Of a stretch of 64,000 nt of DNA, positions 57,484 to 64,000 are shown one piece after another. The stretch is taken from contig NZ_LMIE01000031.1 of NCBI RefSeq assembly GCF_001428625.1, positions 320,689 through 384,688 on the forward strand. The letters run 5' to 3'. The stretch's first letter is position 1, and the number at the start of each line of letters is the position of its first letter. A program made the position numbers and the translations under genes. The notes beneath the pieces are model-generated. The model searched no databases. It was not told where the DNA came from and saw nothing but the letters and a program-made list of their open reading frames with translations. Origin of the DNA: Hydrogenophaga sp. Root209. GTDB lineage: Bacteria > Pseudomonadota > Gammaproteobacteria > Burkholderiales > Burkholderiaceae_C.

Positions 57484-59190
57484 ATGATCGACGGCGCGGA
57501 ACACTTTCACTACCTCGGCCTGGCCCGGCGACACCACAGCGTGCTGATGGTGTTTCAGGAAGGCGTGCTCATCCTCGACATGGACCAGCCGGGCTGGGGC
57601 TGCATGTCGCCATTGACACTGCATCGCTTGATGTCCGACTCGCCCGCACATTCCCCCACCGGCTACGGCTCCGGCAATGAGTCCTCGTGGAGCGACAACG
57701 ATGGCACCGACAGCCGCTCCGAAGGCGGGTTCAGCACGGACAGCTCCAGCACTTCCCCCTCACATTCGCCGAGTGCATCGCGGCCGGGCAGCCCGGCAAT
57801 ACCTCGCAATGACGCGGACGCGCAGCCCCACCCAGGGTGGTCCCCGTCCGGGGCGCTTCTGGGCTGGCACCCGTGCGAGGCTGTGGTGTACGTGGGGCCG
57901 GTCGCCCTCAGGGCTGTCAACGCCTACAAGGCGCTGCAGAGCTCCGACGAACTCCAGGCCTTCGTGGCGCAGCTCAAGGGCGGCCATTGGACCCCCCAGC
58001 CGGTGGGCAACCCGGGCGATACCTCGATGGTGGTCTTGCAGATGTTCGGCCAACTGCAGGTGATGCTCTGGGACGGCACCTGGCATGCCGCGGGCGACGC
58101 CGAGCACCAGCTGCGCGAAATGACCCCCCAACGCGCCTGCCAGATGGTCGCGAACTCGGTGGTGGCACAGGCCTGCAGCCTGGCACTGGTGCTGCACGCC
58201 GAACGCAGCGACTACCTCGCCCACGTGCAGTCGGGCGCGATCTCGGTGATGGTCTTCAACCAGGGCCTGCTGGTGCGCTCGCACCCCGATCCCGCGCTGG
58301 TGGGCTGGCACGATCTCGACGACACCACCCGCGGCGCCTTCGTGTCCCCGGGCGACGCCAACATGATCGAACTGGCCTGCCGCGCCAACTACCCGCGCGA
58401 CAACAGCATGTTCCAGACCTTCTTCATCGGAATGATGGACGTGACATCCAACGAAGGTCCCTTTGTGGCGGCGATCTTTTCGCACAAGACGCGACGCTGG
58501 TCCCACATGCGCCTGGACATGCCGCATGTGCAGTTGCCGAACGACCCCACAGGCCCCACGCCGGCGGCGGTGATCCAGACCTTGCGCCAGGCGCGCCCCG
58601 CGCCGCTGCACGATCTGCAGACGTCCAGCGGCCCCGTGCGGCTTTCCAGCGGCGACTGGCAGGTACCGCTGTTGCTCGGCGCGATCCAGTGCATCGATGC
58701 CAGTGTCGACGTGCCCGGCTTGATCGGCACCCACTGGCACGACACCTTGCAGCCAGTGATCGAAAGGCAGTTGATGGCCCATCACGCACAAGAGGCGGCC
58801 TGGCTGGCCAGTGGCGTGATCAAACAGCCGATCGACCGCCTGATCGACCTCACGCGACGCGACCTGGCCTTGCGCCGGGACGAGGTGTGGGTGATGTGGC
58901 CGGTCGCGCTGCTCGAAGATCTCTTCAAGACGCTGGCGCCGCACGAAAAATCGCGCGTGATCCTCGCACCCAAAGCCACCGACGTGGACCTCGCGCTGCG
59001 GCAATACGCCTGCACCTTGTTGGTCTTCCAGACGCCGGGGCACCCTGAGCAGTCGGTCGTGCTGGCACAGGGCAACACCTGCTGGAGCGGGCGCGAGCGC
59101 ATGAGCCTGCCAGAGGTGAAGGTACGCGTGACCAAGGCCCTGGCCGGCGGTCCGGGTGAGCACCTGGTGGCGCTGGCCTACGTGGTTTAG
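57484..59190 (+). CDS. Large protein of unknown function with Ser-rich linker
   Basis: A 568-residue protein I do not recognise. The ATG at 57484 has AAGGAG upstream and the frame is long and clean. Residues 51-105 are low-complexity and rich in Ser, Gly and acidic residues (for example GGFSTDSSSTSPSHSPSASR), as in a flexible linker. VLMVFQEGVLILD near residue 20 resembles VMVFNQGLLVRS near residue 255, hinting at internal duplication, and a third LLVFQTPGHPEQSVVLAQG-like stretch occurs near the end. There is no signal peptide or transmembrane helix. It follows pqqE by 132 bases and is closed by a hairpin, so it may be its own unit. Confidence 0.75.
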   Translation: MIDGAEHFHYLGLARRHHSVLMVFQEGVLILDMDQPGWGCMSPLTLHRLMSDSPAHSPTGYGSGNESSWSDNDGTDSRSEGGFSTDSSSTSPSHSPSASRPGSPAIPRNDADAQPHPGWSPSGALLGWHPCEAVVYVGPVALRAVNAYKALQSSDELQAFVAQLKGGHWTPQPVGNPGDTSMVVLQMFGQLQVMLWDGTWHAAGDAEHQLREMTPQRACQMVANSVVAQACSLALVLHAERSDYLAHVQSGAISVMVFNQGLLVRSHPDPALVGWHDLDDTTRGAFVSPGDANMIELACRANYPRDNSMFQTFFIGMMDVTSNEGPFVAAIFSHKTRRWSHMRLDMPHVQLPNDPTGPTPAAVIQTLRQARPAPLHDLQTSSGPVRLSSGDWQVPLLLGAIQCIDASVDVPGLIGTHWHDTLQPVIERQLMAHHAQEAAWLASGVIKQPIDRLIDLTRRDLALRRDEVWVMWPVALLEDLFKTLAPHEKSRVILAPKATDVDLALRQYACTLLVFQTPGHPEQSVVLAQGNTCWSGRERMSLPEVKVRVTKALAGGPGEHLVALAYVV

Positions 59191-59206
59191 GGCAACCGGT
59201 CAAATG

Positions 59207-59238
59207 GCCGCGGCCTCCAAGCCCCTGGAGGCCGCGGC
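59207..59238. terminator. Bidirectional hairpin between convergent genes
   Basis: GCCGCGGCCTCCA, loop AGCCCC, TGGAGGCCGCGGC, a perfect 13-pair stem between the unknown gene and the Gly-rich gene. No clear T-run on either strand; still a likely termination or 3'-end protecting structure. Confidence 0.7.
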
Positions 59239-59253
59239 TGCGTCGTAGCCAAC

Positions 59254-59832
59254 TCAGTGCTTGCCGCCGCCGCCGCCACCGCCGTTTCCGCCACCGCTTC
59301 CGCCACCATTTCCGCCGCCATTTCCGCCACCGTTTCCGCCACCTTTGCCACTGCCCTTGCCACCGTCACCGCCCAGACCACCTTGCCCCACGCCGAGGCC
59401 CACCGAAGCGGATGCGACCGAGGAGCGGTCCGAGCGGGTGGTCGAGGTCTTGGCCGCCTTCTGCGACTTGTTTGCACTGGCCGCACGGGCATCATCCGCC
59501 TTCTTTGCCTTGTTGGCGTCACTCACCACATCGCCCAAGCGCAAGCCCAGCGAATTGGCGATCGCGCCCCAGCCCATGCCGCTGTCGCGCAGTCCCTGCA
59601 CGTTGCTGGTCGCCATGCCCAGCTGGGCACTGGTGGGGTTGGTGATGCCTTGTTGGGCGAGGTCGGCCTTGGCGATGTTGGTCGCAAAGTCTTGCGTCGA
59701 TGTGGCCGCGTTCGTGGTGGTCGGCGCGGTGGTCACCGACACGCCGACGGTCGTCTGGGCGAATGCTCCGGTCGCCGCGAACAGCGCGGCGCACAAGCCG
59801 GTCTTGAGCAACAGGGGATGGGAAAACTTCAT
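59254..59832 (-). CDS. Exported protein with Gly/Asn-rich C-terminus
   Basis: The 192-residue protein has a signal peptide (MKFSHPLLLKTGLCAALFAA, cleaved near AFAQ). It has a helical middle with LRDSGMGWGAIANSLGLRLG, a motif I associate with hypothetical betaproteobacterial exported proteins. The C-terminus has repeated GGGN/GGGS units ending GGGGGGGKH. The DNA for this tail is a 12-base-type tandem repeat and may vary in length. The start at 59832 is chosen over one 33 bases further up because the signal peptide begins there. Function unknown; it lies downstream of the Sel1-repeat gene. Confidence 0.75.
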   Translation of the reverse strand: MKFSHPLLLKTGLCAALFAATGAFAQTTVGVSVTTAPTTTNAATSTQDFATNIAKADLAQQGITNPTSAQLGMATSNVQGLRDSGMGWGAIANSLGLRLGDVVSDANKAKKADDARAASANKSQKAAKTSTTRSDRSSVASASVGLGVGQGGLGGDGGKGSGKGGGNGGGNGGGNGGGSGGGNGGGGGGGKH

Positions 59833-59961
59833 GAACGGCTCCTGGGTTGTTGTGTCACGACCCATGCTAGGGCGGCCTTGTACCTGGGAGCACGCTCATT
59901 GGTTACCAACGGTAGTTTTGAGCTACCAGACGTCAACCATGCGTGCGCCCGCGCACGCTGG

Positions 59962-60777
59962 TCACTTCACGCCGGTGCTCTCGCCCGACCCCAGGGCCGC
60001 CAACGCGGGCGGATAGCTCTGCCCAGCCGCCTTGCGCAACCACGCCCGGCTTTGCGCCACATCGTGTTCGCGGCCTTTGCCGGTGCGGTACATCACGGCC
60101 AGCGCGTACTGCGCTTCCGCTTCACCAGCCACAGCCGCGCTCTCGAATCGGCGTGCTGCTTCCGCGAGGTCGCGCACAACACCACGACCGGCTTCAAACA
60201 TCCAGGCCAGTCGCGTCTGCGCGCGGCGGTCCCCGCCCTCGGCGAGCTGGCGGTAGAGCGCGGCGGCCTGCGTGTGCTCACCGGTGGCGTTCAGGAACTC
60301 GGCACGCTGGTAGGGCGCGAGGCTGGCAGTGGGTTGGCCCAGTGTGACCAGCGTGGCGGTGGCGTCCTTGTCACCGCCCTGCGCGGCCAGCATGAGGAAG
60401 ATGCGCGCCCTCTCCACGTCGCGCGGCAGCAAGGTGCCCGCGCTGTAGAGCATGCCCAGTCGGTACTGGGCCTTGAAGTTGCCGGCATGCGCGGAGCTGG
60501 TGTAGAGCGTCTCGGCCTTCTTCATGTTCTTCGGCTCGCCCAGGCCGTCTTCGGCCAGGATGCCCAGGTTGAACAGCGCATCGCCGTTGCCCACCTCGGC
60601 CAGCGTCTCCCACACCTCGCGCGCCTGGGCGTAGTGGGCCATCTTGAACTCGGCGTAGGCCTTGTAGTTGCCCATGGCGGGGTTGCGCAGCCAGTCGTCA
60701 CGGTGGCTGTCCTGCGCCTGTGAAACGCTGGTGAGCACCACCAATGCCGCGCCGAGAAGAGTGCGCGGGTGGATCAT
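59962..60777 (-). CDS. Exported Sel1/TPR-repeat protein
   Basis: The 271-residue protein has a signal peptide (LLGAALVVLTSVSQAQ) and several Sel1-like repeats: GDALFNLGILAEDGLGEPKN, AQYRLGMLYSAGTLLPRD, AQTRLAWMFEAGRGVVRD and AQYALAVMYRTGKGREHD. Such periplasmic solenoids mediate protein-protein contacts. The start at 60777 has GGAGA upstream. It is in line behind the small cytochrome c and PQQ dehydrogenase and could serve their assembly; that is inference from position. Confidence 0.85.
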   Translation of the reverse strand: MIHPRTLLGAALVVLTSVSQAQDSHRDDWLRNPAMGNYKAYAEFKMAHYAQAREVWETLAEVGNGDALFNLGILAEDGLGEPKNMKKAETLYTSSAHAGNFKAQYRLGMLYSAGTLLPRDVERARIFLMLAAQGGDKDATATLVTLGQPTASLAPYQRAEFLNATGEHTQAAALYRQLAEGGDRRAQTRLAWMFEAGRGVVRDLAEAARRFESAAVAGEAEAQYALAVMYRTGKGREHDVAQSRAWLRKAAGQSYPPALAALGSGESTGVK

Positions 60778-60832
60778 GTCGATGTCTCCAGTCGGGGTCA
60801 CGGCGATTCCATGCACAGCTCGGTGAGCACAG

Positions 60833-61153
60833 TCAAGGCTTGACGGTCAGCACCCAGGTGGAGAGCGTCTTGAGGTCGGCCGTGCTCAGGCTGGAGTGTG
60901 CGGGCATGGGTATGCGACCCCACTTGCCCTTGGAGCCGTTTTGAATCGATTGAGCGAGCGACGCAGCCGCGTCTTTCTCGGTCGCGTATTTGTCGGCGAT
61001 GGCGGCAAAGGCCGGGCCCACGACTTTTTCGCCATTGGCATGGCATGAATAACAGCCGCTGGCCTTGGCCAGGTCGGGGGCGCCGGCCAGATCGGCCTGC
61101 GCGAAGGCGCTGGCGCTCGTGATCAAGGTCGCGATGAAGAAGGTCGAGCGCAT
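60833..61153 (-). CDS. Small periplasmic cytochrome c
   Basis: A 106-residue class I cytochrome c with signal peptide (STFFIATLITSASAFAQ), haem motif CYSCH near residue 34, and axial Met in RIPMPAHSSLS. The size and motifs fit cytochrome c-551/552-type carriers, and it lies 90 bases downstream of the PQQ dehydrogenase, so it is a likely electron acceptor. The ATG at 61153 follows CAGGTGG. A seven-unit CTT repeat lies in the leader. Confidence 0.9.
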   Translation of the reverse strand: MRSTFFIATLITSASAFAQADLAGAPDLAKASGCYSCHANGEKVVGPAFAAIADKYATEKDAAASLAQSIQNGSKGKWGRIPMPAHSSLSTADLKTLSTWVLTVKP

Positions 61154-61175
61154 GGCAAGTCCACCTGAAAAGGGA

Positions 61176-61196
61176 AAGAAGAAGAAGAAGAAGAAG
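61176..61196. repeat. Trinucleotide repeat (AAG x7)
   Basis: Seven perfect AAG units (CTT on the coding - strand) lie 22 bases upstream of the cytochrome c start, just beyond its ribosome site. Length changes could alter leader structure. Confidence 0.8.
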
Positions 61197-61243
61197 GTGC
61201 CGGCCCCGGCGCGTGCACCGCGCCTGGCCAGCACCCCGGGCGA

Positions 61244-62971
61244 TCACTTCATCAGCTTGAAGGTCCAGACGGAGCCGCCCTGTTCGAGGAAGTTGACCTT
61301 CTTGGCCACTTCACCGCCCCACAGCGGCACGGCACCGCCCCAGCCGGAGACCACGCTTACATACTGCTCGCCACCTTCGGTCCAGGTGATGGGAGGAGCG
61401 ACCACGCCAGAGCCGGTCTGGAACTGCCACACGACCGTGCCGGTCTTGGCATCGGCGGCCTTGAGGTAACCCTCGGGCGTGCCCCAGAACACCAGGTCGC
61501 CAGCGGTCAGCACACCGCCCCACAGCGGCGCGTTGTTCTTGACTTCCCAGGCCACCTTGCCGGTCTTGGGATCGATCGCGCGCAGCGAGCCGATGTGGTC
61601 TTCGAACAGTGGCTTGATGGTGAAGCCCGCACCCAGGAAGGCAGCGCCCTTCTTGTAGGTGATCGGCTCGTTCCAGATCTCCATGCCCCATTCGTTGGTG
61701 GGCACGTAGAACAGACCGGTGCGCGGGCTGTAGGCCATGGGCATCTGGTTCTTGCCACCCAGGAAACCAGGCGCGGAGAACACCGACTTGCCTTTGCCGC
61801 CGTCGCCGTTGGCAGCGGCAGCGGTCGGGTCGCCCGGGCGGTTGGTGTCGTCAAAGTTCGGCCGGCCGGTCTTCAGATCGATGCTGGTGGCCCAGGTCAC
61901 CTTCTTCACGAACGGGAAGGCGTTGACCAGCTTGCCGGTGGTGGCGTCGTTCACATAGAAGAAGCCGTTGCGGTCCGCCTTGGCGCCCATGCGCTTGCCG
62001 TCCATGTCGAAGGTGACGAACTCGTTCACACCGTCGTAGTCCCAGCCGTCGTTCGGCGTGCTCTGGTAGTGCCACACGATCTTGCCGGTCTTGGGATCGA
62101 TCGCCACGGTGGAAGCCGAGTACAGGTTGTCGCCCTTGCGCACATGGCTGTTCCATGGGCCCGGGTTGCCGGTGCCGAAGTAGGCCAGGCCGGTCTTTTC
62201 GTCGTAGGTGCCGCCCAGCCAGGGGGCCGCGCCACCGGTCTTCCACGTCTCACCGGGCCACGAGGCGTTGGTGGTGCCGGTGATGCCGTTTTCCTTGCCG
62301 TCCTTGAAGCCCATGTGGCCTTCGACCACGGGGCGTGACCAGACCATCTTGCCGGTGCGCGGATCGCGCGCTTCCACGCGGCCGACCACGCCGAACTCAC
62401 CACCGGAGACACCGGTCATGAGCAGGCCTTGCGCGATCAGCGGAGCGGCGGTGTAGCTGTAGCCTGCCGAGTAGTCGTCGATCTTCTCGCGCCACACCAC
62501 CTTGCCGGTGTCCTGGTCCAGCGCCACCAGTTGCGCGTCGAGCGTGCCGAAGATCACCAGGTTGTCGTAGAGCGCGGCGCCACGGTTGATCACGTCGCAG
62601 CACGGCATGATGCCTTCGGGCAGGCGGTGCTCGTACTTCCAGAGCTTCTGGCCGGTCTTGGTGTCCACCGCGTAGATGCGCGAGTAGGAAGCCGTCACGA
62701 ACATCTTGCCCTTGTTGACCAGGGGCTGCGACTGCTGGCCGCGCTGCTTCTCACCGCCAAACGACATGGACCACACCGGCACCAGCTTGTTGATGTTGCG
62801 GGCGGTGATGCCATTGAGGTCGGAGTGGCGTTGCCCCTGGGTGCCGAGTCCCCAGCTCAACACGTTCTCGGGCGACTTGGCGTCGTCGGCAATCATGGCG
62901 TCGGTGACGCCCTGGGCGCCTGCGTGGGCCGTGGCGGCCATGATCATGAGGCTCAGTAGGGTGCGTTTCAC
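61244..62971 (-). CDS. PQQ-dependent alcohol dehydrogenase, ExaA/PedH type with lanthanide-type site
   Basis: The 575-residue periplasmic quinoprotein oxidises alcohols and aldehydes. It starts with GTG at 62971 (AGGAGA upstream) and a signal peptide ([19 protein letters not shown]). The vicinal Cys124-Cys125 pair over PQQ is in [11 protein letters not shown]. Metal ligands appear as Glu192 (GGEFGV), Asn269 (GTGNPGP) and catalytic Asp311 in [11 protein letters not shown]. The extra Asp313 is the residue that marks lanthanide-dependent XoxF/ExaF/PedH enzymes; calcium enzymes have Ala or Ser there. A sigma-54 promoter and palindrome lie upstream. Confidence 0.95.
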   Translation of the reverse strand: MKRTLLSLMIMAATAHAGAQGVTDAMIADDAKSPENVLSWGLGTQGQRHSDLNGITARNINKLVPVWSMSFGGEKQRGQQSQPLVNKGKMFVTASYSRIYAVDTKTGQKLWKYEHRLPEGIMPCCDVINRGAALYDNLVIFGTLDAQLVALDQDTGKVVWREKIDDYSAGYSYTAAPLIAQGLLMTGVSGGEFGVVGRVEARDPRTGKMVWSRPVVEGHMGFKDGKENGITGTTNASWPGETWKTGGAAPWLGGTYDEKTGLAYFGTGNPGPWNSHVRKGDNLYSASTVAIDPKTGKIVWHYQSTPNDGWDYDGVNEFVTFDMDGKRMGAKADRNGFFYVNDATTGKLVNAFPFVKKVTWATSIDLKTGRPNFDDTNRPGDPTAAAANGDGGKGKSVFSAPGFLGGKNQMPMAYSPRTGLFYVPTNEWGMEIWNEPITYKKGAAFLGAGFTIKPLFEDHIGSLRAIDPKTGKVAWEVKNNAPLWGGVLTAGDLVFWGTPEGYLKAADAKTGTVVWQFQTGSGVVAPPITWTEGGEQYVSVVSGWGGAVPLWGGEVAKKVNFLEQGGSVWTFKLMK

Positions 62972-63081
62972 AGTGTGTCTCCTGCTCGTTCGTGGGTTGG
63001 ATGGCTGCTGCCGTGCAACATGCGCGGCCGCTTGTGATGCCCTGCGCGACAGGTCAGTCGTGGGCTGCACGCGACTTGAAT

Positions 63082-63098
63082 GGCAACATCTGTGCCAA
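63082..63098 (-). promoter_or_regulatory. Sigma-54 promoter of PQQ alcohol dehydrogenase
   Basis: On the - strand TTGGCACAGATGTTGCC has TGGCAC at -24 and TTGC at -12 with exactly ten bases between GG and GC. It is the best sigma-54 match in the window and would give a leader of about 100 bases. Confidence 0.78.
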
Positions 63099-63194
63099 CG
63101 TTCACGGCGTGCCATGCGGCGGTTTTTCCAAGGGTTTTCGAGCACCTGTTGCAACGAACGGCGGGTGCAACTGCGCCATGCCGCCGGTGGCGGT

Positions 63195-63212
63195 TGTCAC
63201 CTTGCGGTGACA
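63195..63212. promoter_or_regulatory. Upstream activator palindrome of PQQ alcohol dehydrogenase
   Basis: TGTCACC-TTGC-GGTGACA, perfect seven-base arms, centred about 133 bases upstream of the predicted start. That is a typical enhancer position for a sigma-54 activator with a Fis-type helix-turn-helix. Confidence 0.6.
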
Positions 63213-63289
63213 GTGTTCAAAAATGAATCACAGACCCGCAGGCCTGCAACAGTCGGCGTTCAGCGCCGGGTCGCGGAGCCGCTGAGCAC

Positions 63290-63387
63290 CTGCTGCTCGT
63301 AGCGCGGATACCACTGCGTGATGGTGCGGTGCAGCTCGGCTGGCTGAGCGGCCCAGGCCTGGAAACGCAGGGGCACCGGCAGGCGCA
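63290..63387. repeat. 98-bp exact direct repeat, copy 1
   Basis: Identical base for base to 63903-64000, 613 bases away, and encodes the C-terminal segment of the MBL protein on the - strand. The base just left of each copy differs (C at 63289, G at 63902). Confidence 0.93.
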
Positions 63388-63902
63388 TCGCGCGTCTGGT
63401 CCACGCCGGCCTGGCCGCTGTGCAGCGGACCGTGGCTGGGCACCACCTGGCGGATGTTCTCGGTGGCGATCCACTGCGAGAGCTTCACCAGACTGGCCTG
63501 CCACGCTTCAAAGTCTGCGTGCGGCGTGGTGGGCACGCGCTGGGCAAACACCAGACCGCCGGCAAACAGAACGCCGGTGGTGTGGTCGATCAGCACGAGG
63601 TCGTCGCTGGTGTGGCCGCTCAGGCGACGCAGCTCCAGCTTGTGGCTGCCGATCTGCAGCACCCCGGCCTCGATGGGCTCGCGCGAGGGGGTGGACTCGG
63701 TACCCTTCATCCAGTCGCCGCACAGCCGGTAGAGGTTGTCGGCGTAGGCGCGGCCCTCAGCCTGCATGCCGTTGATGCTGCCCGGCAGCGCCTGCGTGGG
63801 CCGGTCGGCCCAGGCCTGGTTGCCGAAAAAATAGTCGGGGTGCAGGTTGAGGCTGAGCACGCGCACCACCGGCTCGCGCGTGATGCGTTCGATGGCCCGG
63901 CG

Positions 63903-64000
63903 CTGCTGCTCGTAGCGCGGATACCACTGCGTGATGGTGCGGTGCAGCTCGGCTGGCTGAGCGGCCCAGGCCTGGAAACGCAGGGGCACCGGCAGGCGCA
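63903..64000. repeat. 98-bp exact direct repeat, copy 2
   Basis: Identical to 63290-63387 right up to the window edge, so the true repeat may be longer. Here it is fused in frame to the start of the MBL core through a shared GAGCAGCAG. Confidence 0.93.

Larger units (their letters stand above)
63228..64000 (-). pseudogene. Quinoprotein relay MBL-fold hydrolase, chimeric and frameshifted at window edge
   Basis: The sequence from about RRAIERITREPVVRVLSLNL to QVVPSHGPLHSGQAGVDQTR is a normal SoxH-related MBL core (LHPDYFFGN, RRLSGHTSDDLVLID). After DQTRDA the frame shifts. The expected C-terminus (MRLPVPLRFQAWAAQPAELH, then RTITQWYPRYEQQ) is read only in another frame, which stops at 63260. 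The same C-terminal 98 bases appear again, intact, upstream of the core at 63903-64000, replacing the real N-terminus. The gene looks rearranged by a tandem duplication with a deletion, or misassembled. Confidence 0.75.

Overview
The window is high-GC DNA from a betaproteobacterium, most likely family Comamonadaceae (Burkholderiales; a Hydrogenophaga-like organism would fit). The evidence is the order gyrA-serC-pheA-tyrA-aroA/cmk-rpsA-ihfB-lapA-lapB, the in-frame fusion of EPSP synthase with cytidylate kinase, frequent GTG/TTG starts, and several palindromic intergenic repeats of the kind common in that family. The family assignment is inference; no 16S gene is present.

Layout. (1) 232-11817, + strand: housekeeping block for DNA topology (gyrA), serine, phenylalanine, tyrosine and chorismate synthesis, cytidylate kinase, ribosomal protein S1, IHF-beta and LapA/LapB envelope factors. 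(2) 11884-20203, - strand: an apparent operon of a DUF1445/YcsI (D-glutamate cyclase-family) protein, a TRAP transporter (DctP, DctQ, DctM), a second DctP and a fused HyuA/HyuB 5-oxoprolinase. It reads as an uptake-and-hydrolysis route to glutamate. (3) 20295-24291: a LysR regulator divergent from a second, closely related TRAP system that ends in a clear intrinsic terminator. (4) 24318-29135: rdgC, crcB, a WYL regulator divergent from NIPSNAP, DUF1579 and FMN-reductase genes. (5) 29163-33608, - strand: a tungsten-type aldehyde oxidoreductase cluster (four-cluster ferredoxin, AOR, FAD subunit, MoaD-like protein, small unknown). (6) 34052-43801, + strand: a molybdenum hydroxylase of the form II CoxSLM type, with CoxD/E/G, XdhC and MocA-like maturation factors and an AAA+-less Fis regulator. 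(7) 43870-46024, - strand: NAD-linked aldehyde dehydrogenase with DUF779. (8) 46366-48059: hipBA. (9) 48063-64000: PQQ region with a PedF-type cytochrome, a quinoprotein-associated binding protein, a sigma-54 activator, two quinoprotein-relay metallo-beta-lactamase-fold proteins (one broken at the window edge), an alpha/beta hydrolase, pqqABCDE, a large unknown protein, a Gly-rich exported protein, a Sel1-repeat protein, a small cytochrome c and a PQQ alcohol dehydrogenase whose residues look lanthanide-type.

How it works together. From about 29 kb to the right edge the window is an alcohol/aldehyde oxidation island. A periplasmic PQQ dehydrogenase with its cytochromes oxidises alcohols. Aldehydes could then be taken by three unrelated enzymes using tungsten, molybdenum or NAD alone. 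Sigma-54-type promoters with upstream palindromes are visible before the PQQ dehydrogenase and pedF, and a complete sigma-54 activator is encoded between them.

The least explained pieces are twin hairpins sharing an identical 27-nt loop on unrelated stems (44282-44469), a long imperfect inverted repeat splitting coxD from coxE (38678-39002), a 568-residue protein of unknown family next to pqqE, and a 98-bp exact direct repeat at the right edge that makes a chimeric gene.
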